Shown here piece after piece: positions 32,234 through 41,152 of a stretch of 64,000 nucleotides of DNA (its first letter is position 1; the number at the start of each line of letters is the position of its first letter). The position numbers and the translations under genes were made by a program. The notes under the pieces are model-generated. The model was not told the DNA's origin and searched no databases. It saw only the letters and a program-made list of their open reading frames with translations. Source of the stretch: Microvirga aerilata (GTDB lineage Bacteria; Pseudomonadota; Alphaproteobacteria; Rhizobiales; Beijerinckiaceae); the NCBI RefSeq assembly GCF_016743775.1, contig NZ_JAEQMY010000006.1, positions 1 to 64,000 of the forward strand. Direction: 5' to 3'.

Positions 32234-32971
32234 ATGTGGGTGGCAGGGGTCGACGGCTGCCGGGCCGGGTGGATTGCGGTGTTCATGCGGGCTGACGATC
32301 CGCGCACCCACCGCATCGTGACGGCACCGACGATTGCCGGCATCGTCGACGCGCCGGAAGGGCCTGCAATCGTTGCGGTCGACATGCCCATCGGCCTGCC
32401 TGACCGGACATCGGGCTCGGGCCGGCCCCCGGAGCAGCTGATCCGCCCGCTGCTGGGGCAGCGGCAATCCTCCGTCTTCGCCATTCCGTCACGCCAGGCC
32501 GTCGAGGCGGGAGATTACGGAGAGGCCTGCACGATTGCGGCCGCCACATCGGATCCGCCGCGAAAGGTGTCGCGGCAGGGCTTTGCCATCTTCCCGAAAA
32601 TCCGCGAGATCGACGCGCTGCTGCGCGCCCGGCCGGATCTCGTGCCGAGAATCCACGAGGTGCATCCCGAGCTTGCCTTCTGGTCGCTTAACGGGTGCAA
32701 GGCCCTCGACCGGCCGAAGAAGGTGAAAGGCACACCCTTTGAAGCCGGCATGGCTCTGCGGCGGGATCTGCTCATGCGGTCCGGTCTCCTGCCCGACGAG
32801 CTGATCCATGCGCCCCCTCCCCGCGGCGCCGCCCGGGACGACCTGCTCGATGCGCTGGCGGGGTTGACCGTGGCGCTGGATCTCGCGAGAGGTGGAGGAC
32901 AACCGTTTCCCGACCCGCCCGGCCGCGACGCCCACGGCCTGCCGGTCGCCATCTGGACGCTCCGCAGGTAG
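32234..32971 (+). CDS. DUF429 protein (RNase H-like fold)
   Basis: A 245-residue protein with VAGVDGCRAGWIAV at the start and VAVDMPIGLPD, RQSSVFAIPSR, EVHPELAFWSLNG and DDLLDALAGL downstream; the conserved Asp residues suggest an RNase H/nuclease-like active site. Function is unproven. The threonine-dehydratase-like gene begins four bases after its stop, so the two are co-transcribed. Confidence 0.9.
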   Translation: MWVAGVDGCRAGWIAVFMRADDPRTHRIVTAPTIAGIVDAPEGPAIVAVDMPIGLPDRTSGSGRPPEQLIRPLLGQRQSSVFAIPSRQAVEAGDYGEACTIAAATSDPPRKVSRQGFAIFPKIREIDALLRARPDLVPRIHEVHPELAFWSLNGCKALDRPKKVKGTPFEAGMALRRDLLMRSGLLPDELIHAPPPRGAARDDLLDALAGLTVALDLARGGGQPFPDPPGRDAHGLPVAIWTLRR

Positions 32972-32974
32972 GTC

Positions 32975-33928
32975 ATGAGCATCACACGCGCCGAGATCGA
33001 AGACGCCCACGCCCGCATCGCCTCCCATATCCGGCGCACGCCAGTCATGAGCCTCGGCAAGGCCTTCGGCCATGACGGGCCGGTGAGCCTGAAGCTGGAG
33101 TTCCTGCAGCATGCGGGCTCGTTCAAGACCCGCGGCGCCTTCAACGCCCTGCTGTCGCAGGAGGTGCCCTCAGCCGGCGTGGCGGCAGCCTCCGGCGGCA
33201 ATCACGGCGCAGCGGTGGCCTATGCGGCCAAGCAGCTGGGCGTGAAAGCCCGCATCTTCGTGCCGGAGATCTCCAGCCCCGCCAAGATCGCCGTCATCCG
33301 CTCCCATGGCGCCGAGGTGGTGATCGGCGGCGCGCGCTATGCGGATGCTCAAGCAGCCTGCGATCTGCATGTGGCAGAGGCCGGTGCGCTTCGTGTCCAT
33401 CCTTTTGCGGCGGAAGGCACCATGATCGGTCAGGGAACCGCCGCCCTCGAATGGGAGCAGGACGAACCCCATCTCGACACCGTCCTGGTCGCCGTCGGCG
33501 GTGGCGGGCTCATCAGCGGCGTCGCCAGCTGGTGGGCGGGCCGCGTGAAGGTGGTGGGCGTCGAACCGGAAGGCTCGCGCGCGCTTCATGCCGCGCTCGA
33601 AGCGGGCGGCCCGGTGGATGTGGACGTCGACTCGGTGGCTGCCGATTCGCTGGGAGCCCGCAACACCGGCGATCTGGTTTATTCGGTCTGCAGCAAGACG
33701 GTGGATCACGTGGCGCTTGTCACCGACGAGGCGATCCGCGATGCGCAGAGGCTGCTCTGGCAGGACTACCGCATCGCCTCCGAGCCAGGGGGCGCCGCGG
33801 CTCTGGCGGCGCTGGTCTCGGGCGCGTATAAACCCCGGTCAGGCGAGCGGGTCGGCGTGCTCCTGTGCGGAGCCAATGTCGAACTCGCAAAGCTTGCTCA
33901 GGTTGCCGAGGAAAGCGCTACCTCTTAG
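32975..33928 (+). CDS. Threonine/serine dehydratase-family PLP enzyme
   Basis: A 317-residue fold-type II PLP enzyme. The Schiff-base Lys is in GSFKTRGAFNAL (SFKxRGA), the cofactor phosphate loop is GGGGL and the substrate Asn/Ser loop is SGGNHGAA. No C-terminal ACT domain, so it resembles catabolic threonine dehydratase or serine/threonine racemase types rather than allosteric IlvA. Its end overlaps the convergent LysE gene by 11 bases. Confidence 0.9.
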   Translation: MSITRAEIEDAHARIASHIRRTPVMSLGKAFGHDGPVSLKLEFLQHAGSFKTRGAFNALLSQEVPSAGVAAASGGNHGAAVAYAAKQLGVKARIFVPEISSPAKIAVIRSHGAEVVIGGARYADAQAACDLHVAEAGALRVHPFAAEGTMIGQGTAALEWEQDEPHLDTVLVAVGGGGLISGVASWWAGRVKVVGVEPEGSRALHAALEAGGPVDVDVDSVAADSLGARNTGDLVYSVCSKTVDHVALVTDEAIRDAQRLLWQDYRIASEPGGAAALAALVSGAYKPRSGERVGVLLCGANVELAKLAQVAEESATS

Positions 33929-34550
33929 CCTCGAAGGCCATCCTCACGGCAAGTCCGCCCAGCACGGTGGCCATGCTCCAGCGTTGGACGACGATCCAGC
34001 GCGACTGCCCGGACAGGAAGACCGTGACGGCTCCCGCTGCTGCAATGATCAGCGAATACGTGACCACGGCGACAACGATCTGGGTCAGACCCAGCAGCAC
34101 GGACTGCACGAGGACGTATCCGCGGGACGGGTCGATAAACTGGGGCAGAAGAGACAGGTAGAACAAGGCTGCCTTCGGGTTGAGGACGCTTGTGACCAGC
34201 CCCATGGTAAAAAGCTTGCGATTGCTGTCAGGCGGCAGGTTCCGCAGCTGGAATCCGGCGCGTCCGCTCGGCTTCACAGCCTGCCATGCCAGATAGAGCA
34301 GATAGGCGGCGCCAGCGAGGCGAAGCGCGTCATAGGCATAAGGAAGCGCCATGACGATCGAGGTGATGCCGAGCGACGTGGAGACGATGTAAAACAACGA
34401 ACCGCCGGCAATCCCGGTCAGCGAGATGAAACCGGCAGCCCGTCCTTGGCAGATCGACCGTGAAACCAGATAGATCATGTTTGGACCGGGCGTCAGGGCG
34501 CTTGCCAACGCAATGATCGCTACAGCGGCGAGGGTTGAGGAACTCAGCAT
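33918..34550 (-). CDS. LysE/RhtB-family amino-acid exporter
   Basis: A 210-residue six-helix protein with ALASALTPGPNMIYLVSRSICQGR near the start and LFTMGLVTSVLNPKAALFYLSLLPQFI in the middle, the standard RhtB motifs. It faces the threonine-dehydratase-like gene tail to tail, and both handling amino acids may be coincidence. Paralogue at 13275-13916. Confidence 0.92.
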   Translation of the reverse strand: MLSSSTLAAVAIIALASALTPGPNMIYLVSRSICQGRAAGFISLTGIAGGSLFYIVSTSLGITSIVMALPYAYDALRLAGAAYLLYLAWQAVKPSGRAGFQLRNLPPDSNRKLFTMGLVTSVLNPKAALFYLSLLPQFIDPSRGYVLVQSVLLGLTQIVVAVVTYSLIIAAAGAVTVFLSGQSRWIVVQRWSMATVLGGLAVRMAFEAKR

Positions 34551-34614
34551 GGATGCCCTGTCGCAAGATTTGATACTACATTGCCTATCTTGAGCTTAAC
34601 CGGAAGCCTGGCTT

Positions 34615-34683
34615 TGGCAAGGGTTATGGCAAGGGTTATGGATTGCCAATCACGTTCGGATCGGCCAAGTGATCAGCCAAGTG
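34615..34683. repeat. Two 12-bp tandem duplications in the carbonic anhydrase leader
   Basis: TGGCAAGGGTTA twice at 34615-34638 and GATC(G/A)GCCAAGT twice at 34659-34682. Both lie just upstream of the ribosome site of the carbonic anhydrase gene. Confidence 0.9.
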
Positions 34684-34706
34684 ACGAGACAGACAAGGAG
34701 CACGAC

Positions 34707-35384
34707 ATGTTCCCGCAACGCCTGACCGAAGGCTATCGCGCCTTTCTCGACGAGCGCTTCCCGCGCGAGAAGAACCGCTTCGAGGCGCTTGCCGAAAAAG
34801 GCCAATCGCCGGAGGTGATGGTGATCGGCTGCTGCGACAGCCGCGTGTCGCCGGAGGTGATTTTCGATGCAAGCCCCGGCGAGCTCTTCGTGGTGCGCAA
34901 CGTGGCCAACCTCGTGCCGCCCTTCGAGACCGGCGGCGATTATCACGGCACCTCGGCGGCGCTCGAGTTCGCCGTGCAGGCGCTCAAGGTCAAGCACATC
35001 GTGGTGCTGGGCCATGCCCGCTGCGGCGGCGTGCGCGCCTTCGCCGACGAGACCGCGCCTCTTTCGCCGGGCGATTTCATCGGCCGCTGGATGAACCTGA
35101 TCAAGCCTGCCGGCGAACGGCTCGGGCCCCCTGACGGCGACCTCGAATCCTATCTGCCGCGCCTCGAACTCGCGGCCATCGAGAACAGCCTGAAGAACCT
35201 GATGACGTTTCCCTGCGTGCGCATCCTGGTGGAGCGCGGCAAGCTGCAGCTCCACGGCGCCTATTTCGGCGTGGCCACCGGCGTGCTGATGGTGCGCGAT
35301 CCCGAAACCGGCGAGTTCAAGCCGGCGGTGGAGAACATGCCGGAGCGCGTGTCGATGTTTTCAGCGCGCCCGGTCGAGGGCTAG
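34707..35384 (+). CDS. Beta-class carbonic anhydrase
   Basis: A 225-residue zinc enzyme interconverting CO2 and bicarbonate. Zinc ligands and the Asp/Arg dyad are seen in GCCDSRVSPE (about 36-45) and GHARCGGVRAF (His, Cys; about 100). AAGGAG six bases before the ATG at 34707 fixes the start. Its cytosolic location is implied by the lack of a signal peptide. Confidence 0.95.
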   Translation: MFPQRLTEGYRAFLDERFPREKNRFEALAEKGQSPEVMVIGCCDSRVSPEVIFDASPGELFVVRNVANLVPPFETGGDYHGTSAALEFAVQALKVKHIVVLGHARCGGVRAFADETAPLSPGDFIGRWMNLIKPAGERLGPPDGDLESYLPRLELAAIENSLKNLMTFPCVRILVERGKLQLHGAYFGVATGVLMVRDPETGEFKPAVENMPERVSMFSARPVEG

Positions 35385-35429
35385 GACGCTCGAAGCCGCC
35401 CCGTTCCGCTCACGTCCAGGGAACTCCCG

Positions 35430-37040
35430 ATGCCGACCATTCGCAATCCCATCCTGCCGGGCTTCAACCCGGATCCGGCCTTCTGCCGCGTGGGCGACGA
35501 CTACTACATCGCGACCTCGACATTCGAATGGTATCCGGGCGTCCAGATCCACCACTCGCGCGACCTTGCGAACTGGCGCCTGGTTGGCCGTCCGCTCAAT
35601 CGCCGGTCGCAGCTCGACATGCGGGGCAATCCCGACAGCTGCGGCGTCTGGGCGCCTGCCCTCACCTATGCGGATGGCCTGTTCTGGCTGATCTACACCG
35701 ACGTGAAGCGGCGCCTCGGCAACTTCAAGGACACGCACAACTACCTGGTGACCGCGCCCTCCATCGAGGGTCCGTGGTCCGACCCGGTCTATATGAACTC
35801 CTCCGGCTTCGACCCGTCCCTGTTCCACGACGAGGATGGCCGGAAGTGGTTCGTCAACATGGTCTGGGACCACCGCCGCCGCCGCAGCTCCTTCGACGGC
35901 ATTCTGCTCCAGGAATACTCAGCCACCGAGCAGCGCCTCGTCGGCCCCATCAAGAACATCTTCAAGGGCAGCCCGCTCGGGCTCGTCGAAGGGCCGCATC
36001 TGTGGAAGCGGAACGGCTGGTACTACCTGACGGTGGCCGAAGGCGGCACCGCCTACAACCATGCGGTCACGATGGCGCGCTCCCGCACCATCGACGGCCC
36101 TTACGAGCTTCACCCCAACGCGCATCTGATCACCAGCAAGGACGCCCCGGACGCCCCGCTCCAGCGGGCGGGCCACGGCTTCTATGTGGAGACATCCACG
36201 GGCGAGGTGTTCCACACCCATCTGTGCAGCCGGCCGCTGCCCGGAACGCGGCGCTCGCCGCTCGGCCGCGAGACGGCGATCCAGCGGGTGGTGTGGAACG
36301 AGGATGGCTGGCTCTATCTGGCGCAAGGCGGGCAGGTGCCGGCCCTCGAGGTCGAAGGCCCCGATCTTCCGCCGCATCCGTTTCCGCCCGAGCCCGATCG
36401 CTACGACTTCGACGACGGGGAGCTTCCGTCCGTGTTCCAGTGGCTGCGCACGCCCGAGCCGGACCGGATCTTCTCGACCACGGCCCGGCCCGGTCACCTG
36501 AGGCTCTATGGGCGCGAGTCCATCGGCAGCTGGTTCGAACAGGCACTGGTGGCCCGCCGTCAGACCTCGTGGATCTATTCGGCCGAGACCTCGGTGGAGT
36601 TCCAGCCCGAAACCTATCAGCAGCTGGCAGGCCTGATCTGCTACTACGACCGCGCCCGCTTCCATTACCTGGCCGTCTCGACCGGAGATGACGGAGGGCG
36701 CGTGCTTCAGGTCATCTCCTGCCTTGGAGATCACCCCGACGCGCTGATGACCTACGCGTTGGAGAGCGACCTGCCTCTGCCGGCAAGCGGCCCGGTTCAT
36801 CTCGGCGTCGACGTCCGACAGGCGGAGCTGCAGTTCCGCTGGTCGATGGACGGCGTGACCTGGACGCCCGTCGGCCCGGTTCTCGATGCGAGCATCCTGT
36901 CCGACGAGGCGGGGCCGGGTGCCCACGGCTCGTTTACGGGAGCGTTCGTGGGCATGGCCGCCCACGACATGACGGGCCGAGCCCTGCCGGCGGATTTCGA
37001 TTTCTTCCGCTATCGTGAGAAGCCCTCGAGCACGATCTGA
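35430..37040 (+). CDS. Glycoside hydrolase family 43 (beta-xylosidase / arabinofuranosidase-like)
   Basis: A 536-residue enzyme: five-bladed propeller (about 1-320) plus a C-terminal beta-sandwich (about 330-530, GH43_C2 type). Catalytic residues fit: base Asp in PGFNPDPAF, pKa-modulating Asp in GFDPSLF, acid Glu in LVEGPHLW. No signal peptide, so it would act on imported xylo-oligosaccharides. No sugar transporter or xylose gene is nearby. The convergent LysR gene downstream is frameshifted. Confidence 0.93.
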   Translation: MPTIRNPILPGFNPDPAFCRVGDDYYIATSTFEWYPGVQIHHSRDLANWRLVGRPLNRRSQLDMRGNPDSCGVWAPALTYADGLFWLIYTDVKRRLGNFKDTHNYLVTAPSIEGPWSDPVYMNSSGFDPSLFHDEDGRKWFVNMVWDHRRRRSSFDGILLQEYSATEQRLVGPIKNIFKGSPLGLVEGPHLWKRNGWYYLTVAEGGTAYNHAVTMARSRTIDGPYELHPNAHLITSKDAPDAPLQRAGHGFYVETSTGEVFHTHLCSRPLPGTRRSPLGRETAIQRVVWNEDGWLYLAQGGQVPALEVEGPDLPPHPFPPEPDRYDFDDGELPSVFQWLRTPEPDRIFSTTARPGHLRLYGRESIGSWFEQALVARRQTSWIYSAETSVEFQPETYQQLAGLICYYDRARFHYLAVSTGDDGGRVLQVISCLGDHPDALMTYALESDLPLPASGPVHLGVDVRQAELQFRWSMDGVTWTPVGPVLDASILSDEAGPGAHGSFTGAFVGMAAHDMTGRALPADFDFFRYREKPSSTI

Positions 37041-37076
37041 TCGCCGCGCACAGACGATGCCGAGGGTCCTGCGTAA

Positions 37077-38118
37077 TCAGTTCGCCAGCGAGACGGAGCG
37101 CTCTTCGCGCTCCTTCTGATCCCGTTCAGAGGGCGGGATGCCACACGGACCCGCTGCCAGCTCGCAACCGCAGGACTCATCGAGCAGAAATTCACGCATG
37201 GCGACGAGCCGGGCGTCGTCGACGAGAGCCCCGGGCCAGAGGGCCACGAAGGTGGTCGAAGCCATCATCCTGACGTCCCCGAAAGGTCGGACGAGCCGAC
37301 CAGCCGCGAGTTCCGCGTCGATCATCGGGGAGCGGCCGAGCACCAGACCCGCTCCGTCGATGGCGGCACGCAACGCAAGGCCAAAATGGCTGAAGCGGGG
37401 ACCGTGCGCTTCTTCGCCCTCGAGGCCCAGGAACTTGAGCCAGACGTTCCAGTCGAGTTCCGGCCTTACCGGACTGAGATCCGCATCGCGATATCCATCC
37501 TCGCGCAGCAACGCATGATGCTTCAGGTCTTTGATGGAAAGCCTGCCATCGCCATCGAGCAAAGCGGGGCTGCAGACGGGGAACACCTCCTCCCGAACAA
37601 GAGGCATGCTGGTCGCGCTCAGATGGGCCTTTGCCGAAGGCTGCGCCACAATGGCAAGATCGACACCGTCACGGGCGAAATCCGGCATGTTCTCCATCGC
37701 GGCAATCCGGACCTCGATCCGAGGGTGACGAATGGCGAATCGGCCGAGCCTGGGAACAAGCCACCATGTAGCAATCGATGTGGGCGCGGAGACCGTGAGA
37801 AGCCCCGTCTGACCACGGGTCCTGACGCGATGCACTGCCGCGCGGATGTGCTGGAGGCCATCGGACACCCCGGCAAGCAGGGTCCGTCCATCCTCGGTCA
37901 GCTCGATCCCCGGATTGTTGCGCCGGAACAGCCGGCATCCGAGATGCGCCTCGAGCTGCCGCACCTGATGGCTGACAGCGCTCTGCGTCACGCATAACTC
38001 GTCGGCGGCTTGGGTTGAAGCTGAGATGGCGCGCCACGGCCTCGAAGGTGCGAAGCCAAGGCAAGGGCGGAAGAGGCGAAGATCGGCCCGTCAAAAGCAC
38101 CTCATGAATCTGGCTCAT
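37077..38118 (-). pseudogene. LysR-family (GcvA-like) transcriptional regulator, frameshifted
   Basis: The N-terminal HTH starts in one frame (MSQIHEVLLTGRSS..., then LPWLRTFEAVARHLSFN from ATG 38118) and continues in another as AADELCVTQSAVSHQVRQLE. Removing one base from CCC (GGG at 38012-38014 on the plus strand) restores a normal helix-turn-helix. The effector-binding domain (about residues 90-300) is intact and ends in an unusual Cys-rich, charged tail. As given, an ATG- or GTG-started product from the second frame would lack half of the HTH. True frameshift or sequencing error. Confidence 0.82.
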
Positions 38119-38199
38119 GCACTGGTGAGAAAGTGCCATTCGCCACTCCCACCATCAAAGCCTAGCTTCTCTCGAACAGTGTTTCAAGAGAGGCTCGTC

Positions 38200-38409
38200 A
38201 TGAGGATGCTTCATGCCTGGAAGGCAATTCGCTGCTTCGTACGCAATTGGAGAAGCAGCAGACCTCGAATCCTTTCGTCCGATCTCCAGCGTTTGAACGA
38301 TTACATCCTGCGCGACATCGGACTTGAGCAGCACCCGGGAAGCCGGACCAAGGACCGGTGGCGAAGGGAACCAACGCCCGCCCATGAATCTGAGGATCGC
38401 CAGCAATGA
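38200..38409 (+). CDS. DUF1127 small protein
   Basis: A 69-residue basic protein with the DUF1127 (YjiS-like) motif LSSDLQRLNDYILRDIGLEQ. AAGAGAGG stands about 9 bases before the ATG at 38200. Short DUF1127 proteins in alphaproteobacteria (for example CcaF1 of Rhodobacter) bind RNA and affect RNA turnover. It diverges from the LysR gene with only 81 bases between starts, so it may be the regulator's target. Confidence 0.8.
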   Translation: MRMLHAWKAIRCFVRNWRSSRPRILSSDLQRLNDYILRDIGLEQHPGSRTKDRWRREPTPAHESEDRQQ

Positions 38410-38410
38410 A

Positions 38411-38432
38411 AAGGCCGCCCGGAGGCGGCCTT
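38411..38432 (-). terminator. Intrinsic terminator of asd
   Basis: AAGGCCGCC, loop, GGCGGCCTT with TTTT on the minus strand, 14 bases after the asd stop. It also faces the end of the DUF1127 gene. Confidence 0.7.
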
Positions 38433-38445
38433 GAGGAGGAGCTTT

Positions 38446-39477
38446 TTAGGCCGCCTGCTTCTTCGGCTTCAGCAGGCCGCGATTGGCCATGGCTTCGGCG
38501 ATCTGCACGGCGTTCAGCGCCGCGCCCTTGCGCAGGTTGTCGGACACGCACCAGAAGGATAGGCCGTTCTCCACCGTGATGTCCTCGCGGATGCGGGAGA
38601 TGTAGGTGGCGTCCTCGCCCGCCGCCTCGTGCGGGGTGATGTAGCCGCCGGGCTCGCGCTTATCGATCACCAGAACGCCCGGCGCCGAACGCAGGATATC
38701 CCGCGCCTCGTCGGCCGAGAGCGGGTTTTCGAACTCCACGTTCACGGCTTCCGAGTGGCTGATGAAGACCGGCACGCGCACGCAAGTGGCGGTGAGCTTG
38801 ATCTTCGGGTCGAGGATCTTCTTCGTCTCGACCATCATCTTCCACTCTTCCTTCGTGTACCCGTCCTCCATGAACACGTCGATATGGGGGATCAGGTTGA
38901 AGGCGATGCGCTTCGGGAACTTCTTCTCCTGCACATCCTGGAGCGAGTAGAGCGCCTTGGTCTGGCGGTCGAGTTCGTCCATGCCGTCCTTGCCGGCGCC
39001 GGAGACCGACTGGTAGGTGGCCACGACCACGCGCTTGATGGTGGCGCGCTCGTGCAGGGGCTTCAGGGCCACGACGAGCTGGGCGGTGGAGCAGTTCGGG
39101 TTGGCGACGATGCCCTTCTTGATCTCGCGCAGGGCCTCGGCATTCACCTCGGGCACCACCAGCGGCACGTCCTGGTCGTAGCGCCAGGCGGAGGAGTTGT
39201 CGATCACTACGGCGCCCTGGGCCGCGATCTTGGGCGACCACTCCTTGGACACCTCGCCGCCGGCCGACATGAGGCACAGATCGACGTCGGAGAAGTCATA
39301 GGTGTCCAGCGTCTTGGTCTTCAGGATCTTGTCGCCGTAGGAGACTTCCGACCCCTGGCTGCGGCGGGAGGCCAGCGCCACCACCTCGTCGGCCGGAAAG
39401 GCCCGCTCGGCGAGGATGCTCAGCATCTCGCGGCCCACATTGCCGGTCGCACCGACGACGGCGATCTTAAAACCCAT
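38446..39477 (-). CDS. asd: Aspartate-semialdehyde dehydrogenase
   Basis: A 343-residue NADPH enzyme of the aspartate pathway, making aspartate semialdehyde for Lys/DAP, Thr and Met. VVGATGNVGREML is the cofactor loop, Cys in NPNCSTAQLV is the nucleophile and VPVFISHSEAVNVEFE holds the active His. Monocistronic with its own terminator. dapF of the same branch lies at 61360. Confidence 0.97.
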   Translation of the reverse strand: MGFKIAVVGATGNVGREMLSILAERAFPADEVVALASRRSQGSEVSYGDKILKTKTLDTYDFSDVDLCLMSAGGEVSKEWSPKIAAQGAVVIDNSSAWRYDQDVPLVVPEVNAEALREIKKGIVANPNCSTAQLVVALKPLHERATIKRVVVATYQSVSGAGKDGMDELDRQTKALYSLQDVQEKKFPKRIAFNLIPHIDVFMEDGYTKEEWKMMVETKKILDPKIKLTATCVRVPVFISHSEAVNVEFENPLSADEARDILRSAPGVLVIDKREPGGYITPHEAAGEDATYISRIREDITVENGLSFWCVSDNLRKGAALNAVQIAEAMANRGLLKPKKQAA

Positions 39478-39743
39478 TGGACTTCTCCTGTTTTGGCTCT
39501 CCCCGGAACCTAAAAACCCTGTTCGGGTGCTGCCTCTCGCCCCGTGGGGAGAGAGGACCGGGGACGACGAGGCTTATTCGGCCGTGGTTTTCACGGTCGT
39601 TGTGGCGGTTTTCGTTTTGCTCGTCGTAAAAGTGAGCAGCGCCATTGCCATCGTCCATCCAAAAGCCCGCTCCGGGCTTCGATCAGCGCCAGCAACACAC
39701 CAAAGACACGCTTGCGTCAAGCGTTTCCTGGTGCGGCAAGCGT

Positions 39744-40226
39744 TCAACCGCCCGTCAGCACGTCGGTCGACAGGTTGAACCGGTAGAAGACCTTATTCAT
39801 CCGCTCGGCCCCAAGCCGCTCGTAAAACGCCTGTGCGCCCGTGTTGGTGCCATCGGTGGTGAGATCGATGCGGGTGATGCCCCGGATGCGGGCGTAATCG
39901 GCAAGCCAACGCATCAATGCGGCGCCCACTGCCCGCCCCCGGACCGGCTCTGCGATGAAGAGCTCCTTCACGAAAAGAAGGCCCGTGAGCCGGAAGCCGG
40001 GCCTTAACAGCGCGAAACATGCCAGTCCCACCGGCTGACCATCGGCAAAGGCGAGCGCATATCGCGTTCCCTCCTGCTCGGTCATGGAGGCCTGCACCAT
40101 GGCGAGGGTGTCCTCCACCGGGCAGGCTTGGCCTTCCCCGCCGTAGTGGCCTTCGAGCGCATGGACGAGTTTTGCGATGGCCCCTGCATCCTGCGGATCG
40201 GCGAGGCGGACAATGGTCTCGGGCAT
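39744..40226 (-). CDS. GNAT-family N-acetyltransferase
   Basis: A 160-residue acetyltransferase. The acetyl-CoA loop is VRGRAVGAALMRWL (R/Q-x-x-G-x-G/A like) followed by ITRIDLTTDGTNTGAQAFYERLGA. Start at ATG 40226. Substrate unknown. The 266-base gap to asd holds repeats of the GCCCCGTGGGGAGAG type and no gene. Confidence 0.9.
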   Translation of the reverse strand: MPETIVRLADPQDAGAIAKLVHALEGHYGGEGQACPVEDTLAMVQASMTEQEGTRYALAFADGQPVGLACFALLRPGFRLTGLLFVKELFIAEPVRGRAVGAALMRWLADYARIRGITRIDLTTDGTNTGAQAFYERLGAERMNKVFYRFNLSTDVLTGG

Positions 40227-40357
40227 GCGGGCGCTCGTCAGGTTCGCGGGAAAAGGTAAGCTTTGGTTTACTTTGATTAGCAAAATCTTTCGAAACCCCG
40301 CCAGCGTTACGGTAGAACTTGTTGATGGGGTGATCCACGGGCTTGATTGGTTGAGCG

Positions 40358-41152
40358 ATGCCGAGGGCGGGCTATGCCGAATGGGATGAGGACGACGCGT
40401 TCGACATGGTCGACGAACGCCCCTCCCGTCGCCTGAGGCGGACGCGCCTGCCCTGGCTGCGGATCGTCCTGATGTCTGCATGCAGCATCGCGGGTCTGGC
40501 CTACCTTGCCCTGGAGCAGGAGCGGACAGCCCGCCCGGCCGGGCGGGCAAAGGCCGTCCCGTCCTCCGTTCTGGTCACGCCGGCTCCAGCCTGGAAGCCG
40601 TTGGCGCCCTCTCCTGGGGTCTATGCGCTCGCCGGTGCTTCCGGCTCCGTCACCTCGGAGGCGCGTCAGCACACGAGCGGCGCGCGCGAGGATACGGTGG
40701 CCCTCGGGCGCTTCGGCGATTACCGCTACGCTCAGCTTGCCCTGGTTCAAGGTACGACCGAAGCCGCCGGAAGCTTCTACGTCGATACTGTTCGCCACGC
40801 GGCCAGGGCGGGCCTCGCCGTTGCGCATCAGGGACAAGGCCGGATGGTCGCGACCAAATTCGGCTCCGTGGAGGCTGCTCCCATGACGCTCTCCGGCAAA
40901 GGGGAGCAAGCCTGCCAAGCGTTCCGTTATGCAGACCCGGAGGCGGATTTCAGCTTCCAGGGCTGGCTGTGCGGATCCTCCGCTCCCGACGAGGCGCAGC
41001 TTGCCTGCTTCATTGACGGCATCGCGCTTACGGGCCCCGCCAGCCCTTCCCTGAGAGCGGTTTTCGCCCAGGCCGAGCACGGCCGCACGGATGCCTGCGG
41101 GACAGGCGCCCGCACCACCACGGTTGCCGTCAAACCTCCGGCCCGACCGTGA
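40358..41152 (+). CDS. Hypothetical single-pass membrane protein
   Basis: 264 residues: an acidic then Arg-rich cytosolic N-terminus (about 1-32), one transmembrane helix (about 33-52, LRIVLMSACSIAGLAYLAL) and a long extracytoplasmic domain with four Cys (ACQAF, WLCGSS, ACFID, DACGTG) that may form disulfides. I do not recognise a family; it resembles uncharacterised Methylobacteriaceae/Bradyrhizobiaceae proteins in layout only. Its 3' end overlaps the convergent oxidoreductase gene by 23 bases. Confidence 0.75.
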   Translation: MPRAGYAEWDEDDAFDMVDERPSRRLRRTRLPWLRIVLMSACSIAGLAYLALEQERTARPAGRAKAVPSSVLVTPAPAWKPLAPSPGVYALAGASGSVTSEARQHTSGAREDTVALGRFGDYRYAQLALVQGTTEAAGSFYVDTVRHAARAGLAVAHQGQGRMVATKFGSVEAAPMTLSGKGEQACQAFRYADPEADFSFQGWLCGSSAPDEAQLACFIDGIALTGPASPSLRAVFAQAEHGRTDACGTGARTTTVAVKPPARP

